In this document: piece by piece, positions 1 to 27,753 of the stretch
How positions within the stretch are numbered: the stretch's first letter is position 1
Layout: every line of letters starts with the position of its first letter
Origin: Anabas testudineus
Lineage: Eukaryota; Chordata; Actinopteri; Anabantiformes; Anabantidae
Assembly: GCF_900324465.2 (NCBI RefSeq)
Contig: NC_046623.1
Span: forward strand, 9,763,721-9,827,720
DNA length: 64,000 nt
Reading direction: 5' to 3'
The notes under the pieces: model-generated
The model's database searches: none
Told to the model about the DNA's origin: nothing
What the model saw: only the letters and a program-made list of their open reading frames with translations
Made by a program: the position numbers and the translations under genes

Positions 1-239
1 TCCCCAGTGGAGTATAATTTTTGTTGGTTTTGTGAAAGATGCAAGATGTGATGCAGGATGATTAAATGTTTAATGTGACACCACAATTTAATTTTCATAT
101 CTGATAAATTATATTACAAATGAAATTAAAATAGATGAATTGTGTTGGCTAAACGTATTCATATCTGTCATTTGAAGATAACAAAGATGTTGACATGTGC
201 AAAATATGATTAAAGTGGAATAAGCAGTGAGGCTGGTCG

Positions 240-497
240 TGTTACGTAATCTGTACCAGGGGGCAGCGCTAGTGTTGCGACGCTGTCCGAAACCTGGAGG
301 GGAGGTCTTGGACCGGGTCCTGGGATTCCTCCGATTCTCTCAGGGACTTACCTGAGGGCTTTCTAACTTCTGTTTGCATTTTTCTGCCCCGTTTCGATTT
401 CATTGTTAAGCGGATAGAAGAAGCGAGAGGCGGCGTCCGTGTGCAGACGTTGACATCAGCGGGACTTTCCGTACGAAGTTGGCTGAATTACGACACG
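240..497 (+). promoter_or_regulatory. birc2: birc2 promoter region and probable noncoding first exon
   Basis: This CG-richer patch stands out from the AT-rich flank and ends in a strong donor (gacacg then gtgagt, GT at 498). No long reading frame joins it to birc2, so I read it as the 5' noncoding exon plus core promoter. A second 5' noncoding exon may begin at 1580, after a pyrimidine tract ending in ctacag. The transcription start cannot be placed from sequence alone. Confidence 0.5.
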
Positions 498-2347
498 GTG
501 AGTCAGTCATACCAGTGGAAAAGGAAAATACATGTTACTGCGCTACCTTGTGTTTTGTTTCATGCGTTTTCGTCCGGCAAGCTGGCACTTTTATTTACCT
601 TTTATCCGGGCTGCTGCACAAATTATCAGCAGTAAAGTTATTAGCGTTAGCACGCGTTAGCATTAGCGTTAGCATCATATCAGGCTAGTGTCTGTCGGGC
701 GTTGAATGTCAAAACAGTCAGAAAAATGTCAGCTATGTCTGTTTTAATTAATGTTTGACTGCTGGGAACAGTAATGCGCTAATCAAACTCCGGTGTCAAC
801 ATTGAACGACATAGCTAACGATGGCTATAAGCCCAGAATTGATGACAATCAGAGCTGTAACCGGAAGTGTCTGGAATAACCCAGCAATGTCAGGTTTAGT
901 GTTGATGTTGAGGAAAGTACCGAGCTGTCCTGTCACTGCTTTGTCACGTTTTGCTTTAGAAATGATTAACCGAATAATCGACTAATCAACCTAAAATAAA
1001 GGGACTCTCCACTTTACACATAATTAAAGATAGTATTGAGTTGATTTATGGGAATTGGAGGTTGATCCATAATGAAGGGCTAAGACCAGATTGTGTCGTC
1101 TTGTACTGTTTCTATGTTCAACCCTTTTTAAAATACACGACAAAGGGACACTCCACTCATTTTCATATTATGAAACCTACTAAATATGAGTTTTCCTCAT
1201 CTGTAGTTTAGGTTTTACCACTATCTGTCTCTTGTGATTTCCCCAGCTCTGTGGACATGTATATGTATATTCATATATGAATGATATATATATATATATA
1301 TGTGTGTATATATATCATTCAAGTATGCATTAATGGATTAATCCAATAAGTATTATTACCAAGTACTCTTAACCTTGTGCTTTGCACAGATTAGAACTTG
1401 CTGTTTCAGTTTAATTTATTATATCATTATTGTAATAGTGACACTATTTAATTTTCAGAGTATGTAAGACAGAACTAACCTTGTTAAGACGTTGGGCTCA
1501 GTTGCAGCTTTTCTTCATTATCTCACACAATTGACTTTAATAGGTTTTAATTAATTGTTATTTTTTCTTTTTTCTACAGGAGTTGCTAACATTAAACTAA
1601 AGACAGCTTTCCAGTATCTCTACCAGAGGAGGATAAAGTTTTTCTCATTGGGTATTTACTGTTCAATCATGGAGGCTTAAACACATACAAAAGCGATGTC
1701 TGAGATGGGGGGAGGGGTTTGAGATCACATATCCCTTGGTCTGTATGTGTATGTGTGCACGTATTTATGTTTGTATACATAATCATTGAGTTGGCAGATA
1801 AGGTGTGACATGTGTGCTTTAGGTAGACAAGTTAAGAACGTGTACACTGATCCTGGGTGATCAGACCACACTGTGGTATGATGGTATTTCATTTTAGGAT
1901 GCATTTTAATTGTGCTCAGTCCATCCTTTTTTACTGCACAGGATGCATTTTGTTTAATGTACATCCACTGCATCTGTAACTGGAAGAGAAATATTGTTTC
2001 AGCATTGTTTGAAGTATAGTGCTCTGCCTGGTACGAGTAATATGGATATAGTCTGTACACAGGACGCATGTTTACGGGAGAAGAATTACAGATGTGTGGT
2101 AGTGGCGTTTTCTGGACTGCTTTTATTTCTTATGTAGAAGAGCTTCTAAGTTTCAGACATGCATACTTTTCGTGCTCTTGATCTGAGTTAAACCTCCCAC
2201 TACTTCTGCCCCGTTATTGTTTTAGCTATGCTCTGATTCAGTGTGACTAAGTGTGTCTGTGTGAGTGTGAGACCTTGGGTTTTCTCAAACCTCTCTCCCT
2301 TTGAAGGACATCGCCTTTGCCTTGTATCTCCATACATAAATACAAAA
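498..2347. other. birc2 5' intronic DNA
   Basis: AT-rich sequence between the putative noncoding exon and the birc2 start codon. It holds a TA/TG repeat with inverted arms (1277-1321) and a possible small noncoding exon near 1580-1650. Nothing else in it is supported as coding. Confidence 0.5.
1277..1321. repeat. TA-rich inverted repeat
   Basis: A gaatgat arm followed by alternating TA/TG is mirrored by tatcattc. The arms of roughly 14-16 bp could fold into a hairpin. It looks like an expanded simple repeat with no sign of a mobile element. Confidence 0.5.
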
Positions 2348-6497
<4,150 letters not shown>

Positions 6498-7436
6498 CGG
6501 GGAGGTGGTCAGCTGTGTTGTATCACTATCATGTGACTGAATGTGAGCAATATGATATATATTTCTATTTATTGAAAAAGGAGGGGCATAAGGCATCCTA
6601 TGTGTAACCAACATGTATCTTACCTATCCATGTAAACTTTGAAGAAACAAGATTCCATATTAAACAAACAAGTATTTGGATTCTGAAGCTAGAGTGTGTG
6701 TTGGTAGTCATCAAAATAAGTCAAATCATTAAGAAAAAGCTAAACTACTTAGGTATGTTTACTGGAGTCCTGGCTCCTCAAAGCGTTTTTGAACCACTAC
6801 ATAACAGGACATTTATTTTTCCTCTTTGAAAAACAGTCATGGTACAGACTTCTGCATTAACATATCATTAATCCCCCATCATTGCTACAGTTAGTGTATC
6901 TTCACTAAAACATGTACATAGTGCTATATTAAAAATCTAAACCATAAAGTTTAACATCGTCAGTAATATCGAGTGAGGATAGTTTAACACTTTGGCAGCA
7001 CTGACAACTATTATGTGGTTTGCACTTGTTATTCAGTGAATGTAGGAACAGTATTAAACTTTGTTCCAATGTCTGACATTTCTGTCCAATAAAACATTTA
7101 CCTATTAGCAATACTTGAACTACAGCATAAGGCTGTAATAAGCAAAGATTTTTTCTACTTAAGTTTTAAGACCCTTTGAATCTGTTGGTAAGTAGAGAAT
7201 CACAATTTCATCAGCTTTCTGAACAAAACACCTTAGACCTCAAAGAGTTTGAGAAACTTGGTATTATTTTCCAGAGCTTGGTGCTCTATAAGAGTGATCA
7301 CCATTTAGTATGCAAATGTCATTTGTTGTAGCAAAGTACCAGTAAGGCAGTGGAAGTAAAGTAGGTGAAGAACTCACAACACACTGAATCCATTGTTTGT
7401 ACAAATATTTATTCCACAAGTCTCTTCAGCCACAGT
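6498..7436. other. Convergent 3' region between birc2 and rpl23a
   Basis: Holds the birc2 3' UTR and the end of rpl23a. A plus-strand AATAAA at 7088-7093 is the likely birc2 poly(A) signal. A minus-strand AATAAA (tttatt, 7408-7413) lies just past the rpl23a stop. No further gene is visible. Confidence 0.6.
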
Positions 7437-9734
<2,298 letters not shown>

Positions 9735-9737
9735 GTT

Positions 9738-9748
9738 GAGAAAGAAAG
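9738..9748 (-). promoter_or_regulatory. rpl23a: Candidate 5' TOP pyrimidine tract of rpl23a
   Basis: Immediately before the start codon the minus strand reads CTTTCTTTCTC. Ribosomal protein mRNAs typically begin with a C followed by such a tract, which places them under mTOR/LARP1 translational control. The exact transcription start is inferred. Confidence 0.5.
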
Positions 9749-10287
9749 ATTGAACGGGGTTTCCGCAGTATAATGCATGGGCGAGATTTCAGGGCAAGTG
9801 TCGCGATATCTCCCTTGAGGAGAGACAGGACTTTTAACGCGTGCTTGTATGATTATGCGCTATAATTACAATATAAACAAAAATTATAAACTCACATATA
9901 TTATTATAATACAAACATTTAATTTAAATCTAGTTTCACTAAAGCCTGCTTCTGCTGCTAGGCTAAGAAAATTCGCTTTTACCATAGACTTTAGTTTGGT
10001 TTCACTGCTGTACATAGCACAAAAATTAGATGATTTTAATTGCATAACTTAATAACTGTCTAATCACAGCTGTCAGTCTGCTACAAAATCACACAAATAA
10101 CTTTCGTTAGACCAACAGCTGTTGTTAAGCTGACCAGTGAAAATCCAGTATAAATAAAAACCTTTATTCCATTCACAATTGGTTTCAATTAAATAGTATG
10201 AAGTCTTTGATCAGTGATCAGTGTGCTTGTGTTTAGTTTGTAAGTTCAAAATGGAAACATCAGATACACATGACTTTGACTTTTTTC
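9749..10287. other. Intergenic: rpl23a promoter and ddx52 3' flank
   Basis: Upstream sequence of rpl23a runs into the 3' flank of ddx52. Minus-strand AATAAA sites at 10288-10293 and 10361-10366 suit the end of the ddx52 transcript. Nothing else is recognisable. Confidence 0.5.
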
Positions 10288-10495
10288 TTTATTTTTAACC
10301 ATGTCAATATATTAAGTAGCAAATAAAACAGAGATAGAAACAAACAAGTATAGAAAATTGTTTATTTTATATTCTGATAATACAAAGCACAAATGTGAAA
10401 ATAAGCAGATCAGACTGTAAGATAATAATAATAATAATTAAAAAAAAAGAAAATCCATGTCCATCTTCACATCAATGTGCTGGTGCTGCCCTGAA

Positions 10496-10656
10496 TTACT
10501 CCTCTTGTGGCTTTTTTTTCTTCCCCTTTTTTCTGTGGAAGAGATAAAAATTAGAGACTAGATTAAAAAGTAATTAACCTGCACCACATCTTACATCATT
10601 TTATCCCAAAGTGAACTAATCTAACATCTAAACAAAAAACTGCAAGATTATTTTTA

Positions 10657-10699
<43 letters not shown>

Positions 10700-13600
10700 G
10701 CATAGTTTACAACATTCATTCATTTTATGCAGACCTTTTAATTCAGTTCTTCAGCATATTTTAACTTTTCTGGTATTGGTATTTGATGACTCCAGATAAG
10801 TTTGAGGACATGATTGTTTTGTTTTTACAAATTATTCATCTCATCCCCAATCTTCCTTACTTTTGAAACTTGGCTCCAGAGGAATTTGATCCTGTCATCT
10901 TTTGTTTTTGTGTCCCCTCTTCTTTCTGTGTTTTACTTCTTTTCTTCGGTTCTTTTGTTTGCCTTTCTCCTTTCTGCTTGTGTGTTGCTGTTTGAGGTGC
11001 TTTTTCTCCTTTCTGCTCTCCGCTTGCTGCCTGCTTCTGTCCTTTATTTGGGGCTTTGCCTTTTTTCTTCATCAAGATGCGAGGGGTTGTGCAAATGGTG
11101 CTTCTCTTAGGTGGTTTCTTCTCGAGTCTCCGCTTTACTTTGCTGAACACAAAAAACAAAATGAACAAATACAATTATATTACCAAAAGTGATACACAAA
11201 TTCCTTAAATGTTGGGTTGTAGAATTTTCTTATCATCATGCATCTACTTTATTGTACCTGTGTATCTTCTTGAAGCCAATCATGTAGTCGGGGACAGGAC
11301 AGCCAGCTTGTTTTATAACGTTAGCAATGCTGTGAGAAAGAGATGCTCAGAATATATCAAATGAAAAAGAGTAAAACATAATCCAAAATAGTAGATACAG
11401 ACTTGTATCTGCATGTTGCAGAAAAGGTATAATGTCTTGGATACCATGCAGTTACACTTAATGATATAGAAACAGAATTTCTACAATCAAACATACAAAA
11501 ACAACTTTCTTTGTAAGTTTATATATGTACCTGCGCAGCAGGGGCTTGTCATTCTCTGTAAAAAAGGTGACTGCCTTCCCTTGATGTCCAGCTCTACCAG
11601 TACGTCCTATGGAACAGCAAAGATATTGATATAATAGGTTAATTTCACATCATCATTAGTTTAATATTCAGTTATGACGCAAAATAAATATTTAGAACAT
11701 AATGATATCATAGTTATTAGTTATTAGATTGGTATTTTATATAATTAATTACCATTTAATTCATTTAACCACAAATTCTTTGTTTTATTAACATAAAAAA
11801 TCTTGAGAATCATTGACTTTGATCACATTAGTCAATTATTTCAGCCCACTACACAGCAATCATATTAAACTAACCAATTCGGTGGATGTACTCTACAGCG
11901 CTGGTGGGGAAGTCGTAGTTCAGCACAAGGTTAACTCCTTTAAAGTCGATTCCTCTGGCGAGCAGAGCCGTGCAGATCAGCACCCAAATCTTACCAGAGC
12001 GAAAACTATTCACTACGTTGTCCCTCTGAAGGAGAAAAGCCACAGAAGAGCATAAACGCCATGATGCACTTTAGCGACAAGTAATGTTGCAGCCCCCGTG
12101 GGGACCTGTGTGTACCTGCTGCTGTGTGCGTTCTGCATGGATGACATCTACATTGATGCCTTCATACACCAGCTCGTGGAAAAGCTCCCGCGCTCGTTCT
12201 ATAGACTGAACAAACACCAGCATAGGAGGCAGGAAACCCTGAAATACAAGTTGGACATCAATTATTTTATGCTGTAAAGATACAGAGTCTGCAAAGACAC
12301 GTGTTTCTCCCTTCATAGTAACAACTTACTGAATTTAATGTACAGCATAAATTAACCCAGGTTTGTCTTTTTTAAATTGTGTCCAGCCACAAAACAAATC
12401 AAACATGATTTAAAAACTAGCCTCTCTGAAGGGTTCATACTTTTTTGATAATGTCCCTCATTGCCACCAGTTTGCCGTTCTCTGTCCCAACAAATAGCAG
12501 CTCCTGTTCCACCGTCTCAACTGCAGTGTTCCTGAAAAGATAATAATCTCATTTTTAATTAATGAGAAGTGGAAAAAAAAAAAACAATCAATCACACTAA
12601 GACGTGTTACAAGATGAGCATTACCTGTGTCCGATGTTGACAGACACCAGATTGTCAAGGTTTAGACGGCACCACTTCTCTACATCAGGTGTACAGGTGG
12701 CACTGAAAAAAGCCCTGCGCACTTTTGTTCCTGAACAGGCCAGAAAAATTGTGGCAAGTTGGTCCCTGAAGCCCGTTTTACCATCTTCAAACAGCTTATC
12801 GGACTCATCGACAACCAGCCACTCCACACTGAACAACAAAACAGGACAAAAATTAGGGTCTACTTCATTTTTAAAAGTTTTATTGGCTCTGTTATTACAA
12901 GAGCTGTCAGTGATGACAGAGATTGGTCAGAGTGTCACAGCACAAAAGAATAAATGTTACCTGCTGAGGTCGAGAGCTGGAGGATCCTGCTTGAGAAGGT
13001 AGACGAGTCTGTTTGGAGTACTGACAAGTATATCTAAACACAAAAACACACTGTAAATGCTGAGAACAGATTTCACATTTAACCTCCTGTGTCAACACTT
13101 TTCTTACCGTATTTTTTGTTCGATTGTGGTCCATACTTCTTGGCTGCCATGGAAGCTTTGTCCATGATGTGAACCCTAAACCCGACTCCCTCTGACAGGC
13201 GAAGCAGTTCTCTGTAGGTCTTAACACAATCATCTATCATTTTACAACAAAACACCTTACATGCCAGCTACATTTAAATCACTGTGGCTCAGCAGGCTTT
13301 TTAATCCTTTGTGTGCTGTGTACCTGGCTGGCCAGTTCTCTAGTTGGAGAGATGATCACGGCTCTAAAGCCCAGGTTTGTCGGCTGCTGTAGGTGGGCGA
13401 GCAGCGGGAGGGAAAAAGCCAGAGTCTTTCCTGACCCTGTGGGAGCACAAGCCAGGAGCTCTCGGCCCTTAAGGGGAAACCAGACGCACAGAAAACCACT
13501 CAGAAACCCTCACAAGACCACTGTGTGCCGTTTACTAACCACTGAATATATGTATGTGTACTCACATGCATCATGAGAGGTATCGCCTGCATCTGTATTG

Positions 13601-14931
13601 GTGTCGGGGAGTTGAGCCCCGCGTCTTTGAGATTCTGAAGGATATGTGGGTTAAGACGATACTCAGACTGCAGCTCCTCAAACGTGCACACTGGGTCCGG
13701 TACATCGCAGCCGTGCACGTTTATACGGTGCTGAGAGCGAATACGATTGACCTAAAATCAATAAATAATAAAAGACAATTTACAGAAGATACAGGGTGAG
13801 GTCGTTTTTACACTTGTTTTGTTCATTTAATCCCTTATCAAAGAGTTGTTTTAATGTGGGTTGGACCTGTTCCTGATGAAGCTGTTTCAGCCTCTTCAGC
13901 GAGTTTTTCTCCTTCCCATCACTCTGCAGGTTTTGGATCTTTCTGTCCAGCGTGGACGTCCAAGTGATGCCGTTTCTCTCTGTGTCTTTCTCTTGCCCTC
14001 CAGCTTCAGTCAGACACAAGACAGAAAACAGTCTTGAGTCTCTAAAATGGACTCCTACATCGTTTTAAATAGTTTGATGTAAAACTATTAATTTATTTCA
14101 AGTTTTCAAGTTGTACGATGCAGATGTATTTCTGCTTTTGCTTTATTGGAAGCTTTTTATTTTTAACTTTAACAATTTAACTTTATGCAGTCACTGACAT
14201 GCTTCCATCATTAGAAGAGATCATTGTTCACATTGACATTAGTGACATTCATGAAGATGATATCTAGAAATGACCACAGTTAGATGCTAATCTTTAAAGT
14301 TATAATCCCAGTCACCAGCAATAATCCCTATCCACCTAACCTTGCAGCTCCAGCTGGCTGTTTTTCCTCTTTTTCTTTTTCTTCCTGGTGTTTCTCTCCT
14401 CATCCTTTCGCTTCCTTTTCCCTGCTGCAGAGTCTTCACTGTCGCTGCACTCCTGATGCTCCTCTCCTCCTTCATCCTCTTCTCGTCCTGCGACTCTGCT
14501 CTGGGCTCCACTGGCCGGTCCTGTCCCAAAGTAATCGATCGCAGATAGAGGATCTGAGGACGCTTCCCCTTCTTGAGATCTGCTAATCTACAAAATGAGA
14601 CGGGTATACAGAGTATGTGAATAAATGGACGGGCTCTACAACGTATTTAGTATAATGAGTCAATATTCGGTCTTTTTTTCAAAATGCTGACATCAAAACA
14701 AACGTACTTTGACGCTAGTGCACTTTGGGGGTTAGCAAAATATATTAAACCGCGCTCTGTTATTTTCAACCAGTAAACGAGAAAATACACATGTAAACTT
14801 ACCTTAAACCGAGCGGCATCTTGACTAAATCTCTTCAGGTCAAATTTAGCTCCAGCTCCGAGTTTCCGAAACAACTCGTACGCGTCCATTTCTGTCTCCA
14901 GCAGCAGCGTGGTCCGTCTGGATCCAGGCAT
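10496..14931 (-). CDS. ddx52: Probable ATP-dependent RNA helicase DDX52 (Rok1 family)
   Basis: DEAD-box RNA helicase of the Rok1 group, needed for early 18S rRNA processing in the nucleolus. Exons: 14803-14931, 14341-14587, 13867-14003, 13566-13751, 13324-13467, 13108-13219, 12961-13033, 12625-12828, 12441-12531, 12116-12238, 11875-12025, 11531-11606, 11258-11329, 10861-11142, 10496-10532. They total 2064 nt and encode 687 residues. Motifs: Q motif ([10 protein letters not shown]), Walker A (APTGSGKT), Ib (PTREL), DESD in place of DEAD (as in human DDX52), SAT (FSAT), IV ([11 protein letters not shown]), V (ARGIDFKGV) and VI ([10 protein letters not shown]). The N-terminus [17 protein letters not shown] matches the family. 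Two in-frame ATGs exist: 14931 adds 14 residues, while 14889 matches the human start. The linker and C-terminal tail are rich in Lys and Gln and are less conserved. Confidence 0.95.
10659..10698. repeat. (ATT)n microsatellite
   Basis: An uninterrupted run of about 13 ATT units lies in the last intron of ddx52. It is a simple repeat likely to vary in length between individuals. Confidence 0.9.
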
Positions 14932-16560
14932 CAGTAATCAACATCCGGATAATCCACCGCTCAACTCTACTGCCCCCTGCTGGCTGAGCGTGTATTACAC
15001 GGATTGAATTACTCTTCCTAGAATTACTGGAGCTTTTAAAATATCTGTTTAGTACATTTACTTAATCCTCATGTGAAGAGTCTATGACCTAGACTTAGTG
15101 AAAAACGTCTCAGTTGATCATTTAGCAGACGTCTTTATCCAAAAGAGATATCCACTTCTATGGTTGTTGAGTGAGTTTCAAGTCAGATAAATGTGAATTA
15201 TTTCTGCTTAACGTGAAAGTCTGTAGTTTTTTTACTGGAATTTTACAAAACTAATAACTAATAATTTTAAACTAAACTTTTGAAGTCTAGTACTACTACC
15301 AGCTTTATTCTTATAAATTGCATACAGCTGCTTTATTTAGTTGATGTTCGTAATGACCAATGTGTTCATTTTAAGATGAATGTTAAAGCACATTACTGGA
15401 GATCTCAGCAAAATGGTAAATTTTTTGTTTAAAACTACAATGACAATGCATTGCCTCGCTGCTCTGTTTTAAATCTGTTTGGTTCTGAACAGTGGAGCTC
15501 TATGGCAAAGAGAAATAAGCTGTTATCAAGCACTGGCTAGAATGAAATTCCAAATGGCTATAGAGCACTTGGACTGAGGATTTCTCGCTATAAAATTGAA
15601 AACTGGAAGAGTGTTGCTTTGATATTTCCATTTTCTTTTTTTAGTCAATGATTTTTTCCCCATCAAAGCAACTATGACCTCAGAAGAATTATATCTTCTT
15701 CTGGTATAAGTAGTCATCACTATTTTAAGTATATGTTTAACTTCAGGCAAAAAGCACATTGCAAGAGCAGATATACTGGTATTTATGACATCAACTGTAT
15801 GTGGATTGTTGTGTAGGAATCTGAAGCCAGACTGTGAGAAATCCCAGTATTTATGTAATGTGAGCTGACATTGATGTGTTCACAAGGACAATGTAGTGTA
15901 TGCCATGATCTGCATTAAGAATTATTTTACCAATGACAAAATATGACAATAAAATTAAACAATGAAATTGACATGTTAAGCAATCAACCATTTTCGTCTG
16001 TTTTCCAGCCAAACTCTCATACATGTCAAACCAGACCTGCAGTTAATCAACTTCACATTCATTAAATCATACAACTAAACTCTATTAAATAATTTGTTCA
16101 TAAGATTAAAATATGATTCAACCTAAAGTCACAACAATAAGTCACCTAACCTTAACCTCAGTATTTATAATTGTGTATTAATTTGCTCTTAAAATATAAT
16201 TTCACTACATGTCTTTGTATGTCAGATGTTTATCTATCAAAGAATAAAAGTGCAGTAAATAAAATGAAATAAAAATCAACCGACAACTTCAGGGCATCCT
16301 GACATAACCATGTGAAAATAAAATCAAAACCTTCCTAAATAGCAACGTTTTTCAAAACAGTCTTGTGGTTCCTTGTGATGCCCTAAGATCACATCATGAC
16401 AAATCTGGTTCCATGACATTTGCCTTGGGTCTTAGTTGGTAGTTTGTAGTTGGATGTTTCTCCTCCGGCTGTCAGGTTGCTCTGATCTGTCCCAAACTGA
16501 AAGAACAACTTATGACCTCAGTTTTCTTAAATCCAGAGCTGCAGTTTGAGGTGTGTCTCT
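14932..16560. other. Intergenic between ddx52 and heatr6
   Basis: Contains the ddx52 upstream region (14932-15000, GC-richer) and AT-rich sequence up to the heatr6 3' UTR. A short repeat remnant lies at 15112-15185. Small open frames here show no family resemblance. Confidence 0.5.
15112..15185. repeat. Degraded teleost interspersed repeat fragment
   Basis: The stretch around catttagcagacgtcttta (gatcatttagcagacgt then ctttatcc) resembles the catttggcagaggctttta start of the element at 30395-30505. Such heads are common in fish intergenic DNA. The family was not assigned. Confidence 0.4.
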
Positions 16561-24044
<7,484 letters not shown>

Positions 24045-25254
24045 GTTCGTGTCCTCGGAAGTGTTTTACTTGTTCGCTGGTTTTCAGTCTTCGTTCCGAC
24101 CTAAACTCCCCAATGACAGTTTGATTACTGCCCCCTACAGGACAAGAAGTACTCCGCCTCATCGAGTGCTTCAATAAAAGGAAGAACACAATATAATAAC
24201 ATAAATTATATTTACTAAAATACTACAATGTAAAAATAGAGCAAATTCTACCAAAGTACAGAGGTCTATCAAAAGATAAAACAATTTCCTGTCCTTTTTA
24301 AATATTAATATAATATTAATGATTCTGTTTTTAGCTTGTGTATGCTTGCCAATCACTGAAACTGATTCATGCAGTATGGCATATTTATACTATAATAATT
24401 ACATAAATAATTTTATGCTGTTTAAGTAGCATTTTATTTTGTATCCTGGTAAGGTGGGCCTATTTTTGATAGCTTTTGTGGTGGAAACAATCTAACAGAA
24501 CAATCCTAACAATGTCTGTGAAGCTGAAGCAATTCAGTCACTACATTTTATATCTTATACGAATATAAGGTTTTACATTATGTACATTTATTGTGTGTGC
24601 AACATTAACATAATAAGCTTTCATATTTTATTAGACACCAGTGGAAGGCCCCGTAATGTATCATGTGCCAGGATAACTTCTCATTGTGTGCACTGCTACA
24701 TGTAAAGCATGTTGTTACTTTTCAACAAGCATTTGTTGTTCCGTTATGCCTAGAATGCAAAACCATGCAAAGATATTGAACCATAAAATATATCATCTTC
24801 AGAGGCAAGGATGGAAGTACAGTCAGAGAATTTGTCTGGATATTATAAGCAGGGAATGTTCACTTGAATGTGAATGGGAGCGTGTCCAGCGCCAGTCCAG
24901 ACAAAAGAGATATGGTTAAGGAAAAGACAAAGAACTGTGGCTGGATGTTTAGCTTTCATACCATGTGCATTTCAATATGCTTGCTTTAGTAAATTAAAGC
25001 TCAGCGCTGCCTGAATCCTTTTATCAGTTGGTAAGGACAGCTATAACACAAGCAAACTAATGATAATCAGAAAGAGACTCCTTTAGTCTGGAAGTCGTAC
25101 ATATGGGCCCAGACACACTTATCATAATCCATCATTAAACTGTATATGAAACAGGCTTTTCCAACTACCCACATCTGTCTTCTCTGAAGATACTTGATGT
25201 TATAGTATACTGAAGTATACCAAATTCACGGCACGCATAAACATTTTGAACCGC
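24045..25254. other. Intergenic: heatr6 promoter and dynll2 3' flank
   Basis: The first ~130 bp are GC-richer and probably hold the heatr6 promoter. The rest is AT-rich and carries no recognisable gene. A minus-strand AATAAA at 25255-25260 (a second at 25423-25428) suits the end of the dynll2 3' UTR. Confidence 0.5.
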
Positions 25255-25875
25255 TTTATTGTCTCAAAGAGTTGTGCTCAACATGTTGAGAATATCACAA
25301 TACTGCACATTAAATTACTTTCCAGAGATATAAAGCAGCAACATTGTAAATATTCACAACTGAAGTGGAAACAGGAATGTTCAACAATCTACAAACGTTA
25401 CATCTCTTAGCAGGTTATGTTCTTTATTTAAGTGGGAGCAACAATCTTGGCATTTTTCATTCGGTCTCAGTCAACACTGAAAATTAAAGGCATTTCAACA
25501 AAAACTCTGTTGCTCATTTTAATTCCATGAAAAATAAGTTATTATACAACATATCCATATGAAATAAATGTACAAGGTCCATGCATCAATGCACTGCAAA
25601 AATATCCAGAAATTAGGATTCATGGTTGTCTGGTCAGAGTGCTGGCATGATAAATAGTTCTACATGGCATTTTTCTATGAACAGCGCATCACCAGTCCGG
25701 GCTTGACTAAAGAGCCATCCGACAATGGTGGTAGTGTTGTGGATGACAAACAATAAGCCTGAAGCAAGCACGACACCAGTAGGTAGGCATGTCTGCAGAA
25801 GGGTGGCAGAGAATGACTGGCGCAGAAGTATTAAGTGTCGAATTAAAAGTTGTTTCAGTAGGGCATGTTTGGATC

Positions 25876-26256
<381 letters not shown>

Positions 26257-26924
26257 ATTGGCCTCTGAGCTGCACAGGAGAAAAATGTAAAGTATTTAAT
26301 GATGGGTTTCCCCCAAGAGGTCGTACCATTTCAAACTTAACCAACCAATGACACTCATTTCCAAGCCTCTGACACCCTTTGCTTGTAGGAACAGACAGAC
26401 TGCAGTTATGAACCTATTAATTTACATTGTCAATAGATTTACACCATCTGTGATAGAGAGCTCAGTGAAACTGAAACCATATCCAACATCAGTGACTGGG
26501 TGAGGTCCTAATGAAGCAGGATTACAAAGCCATGGGGAACTTTAGGGAAAGAAACCCTAGATCCACCTCAGATGTAGCAGAAAGCGTTGTGAGCTTTGTT
26601 TAATGCAGCTTTGTAGTCAACCTTGGGTTTGCTGGAGTAAAGGAAGGGTGCTGTGTTAAGTTACATAATTCAGCAGCATGAACATACTGATGCACCGTGT
26701 AGTCTGCTGGTGCACATATTGGAAGTTACTGTATCATTTAAAACTAATAAACGGAGGTTGTGAGGTTTGCACAGGAGGCTGAAGATGCATCCATACAGCT
26801 TCTGGCTCCAAATATGAGACGCTCAGGCGAGTTCAGTATGCAATACTTCGCTATTCACTTTCATTTGGTGGGAGCACAGCGACGAAAGCTGTACTGATAA
26901 ATAATTAGCACAATCAACACTTAC

Positions 26925-26990
26925 CGTGTCTCTCTCTCCACGAAGTTTCACCGTTTAGACGTCTGCGTTACACGCTGCAGGACAGGTTTG
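26925..26990 (-). other. dynll2: Probable noncoding first exon of dynll2
   Basis: On the minus strand a GC-richer segment ends in the donor GACACG|gtaagt (GT at 26923-26924). It would splice to the acceptor just upstream of the dynll2 ATG. The 5' end is uncertain. Confidence 0.5.
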
Positions 26991-27150
26991 TCGTTCATTT
27001 ATGCAAGGAAACGTGCGTCCCTGCTCCGCCCTCCACATCGTACCCACCACCTGATTGGGTTCAGTGAAGCCTCCACCCTGCTGACGGCGTTTTTTACTTG
27101 CGGGCAGTGTGTGCATCTTATTTCCACCCACAATGCACCGTTTTCTCCCT

Positions 27151-27170
27151 CCCCCCCCCCCCCCCCCCCC
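27151..27170. repeat. Poly-C homopolymer upstream of dynll2
   Basis: Twenty consecutive C bases preceded by a C/T-rich run, about 160 bp upstream of the putative dynll2 first exon. The length is prone to assembly error. Confidence 0.9.
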
Positions 27171-27753
27171 TAACGCTGTGGGCGTCACTGATCCAGGTGA
27201 TCGGCTGGATCGATATTATCGATCCGCATGAATTGCGAGACAGAAGAAGCAATTCAGATGTTACGCTTCATAGTTTCCCTAAATTCCCGTTTGTTCTTTA
27301 ATTCAGCAGGAGGATACTGTCGAAATCCAATTCTGCGTTTTCATCCAGGCAGACAACAGATTCAATTATTTTTTTATTTTTAATGTGACTTCAAAATATC
27401 TATTACCTCTGAGCCAAGGCTTTGGTATATGGCCAAAACAAAAACAAGCTTAGAGTTATCATGTACACTGACCATCACAGCACGTTTAAAAAGCAAATAG
27501 TTTAATACAGTTGACACATGCGGACATGATAGATTTTAATTTTAGAATTGCTATAATTAACAGTTACAAATAGCATTATGTAGTATATGAAAATAATACC
27601 CATAATAATAAACATAAATTAAGTTTAAACCTTTCAGCTTGTCAGTAGTTTTACCCTTCAGGTCTCTGGAATAGTTTATATGGCCACTGTAAAATACATT
27701 TCTACTACAGAACATAAAGATGATAAATAATAATAATATTAACTATAAAATCT
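27171..27753. other. Intergenic between dynll2 and the srsf1 copy
   Basis: AT-rich sequence with no recognisable gene. A cggctggatcgatattatcgatccg palindrome-like patch occurs near 27201-27226. No further feature is supported. Confidence 0.4.

Noticed and set aside
10814-11192. Open frames on the plus strand opposite the ddx52 C-terminal exon
   Set aside because: They are rich in Phe, Leu and Cys, as expected for the complement of the Lys/Gln-rich ddx52 tail; no independent support.
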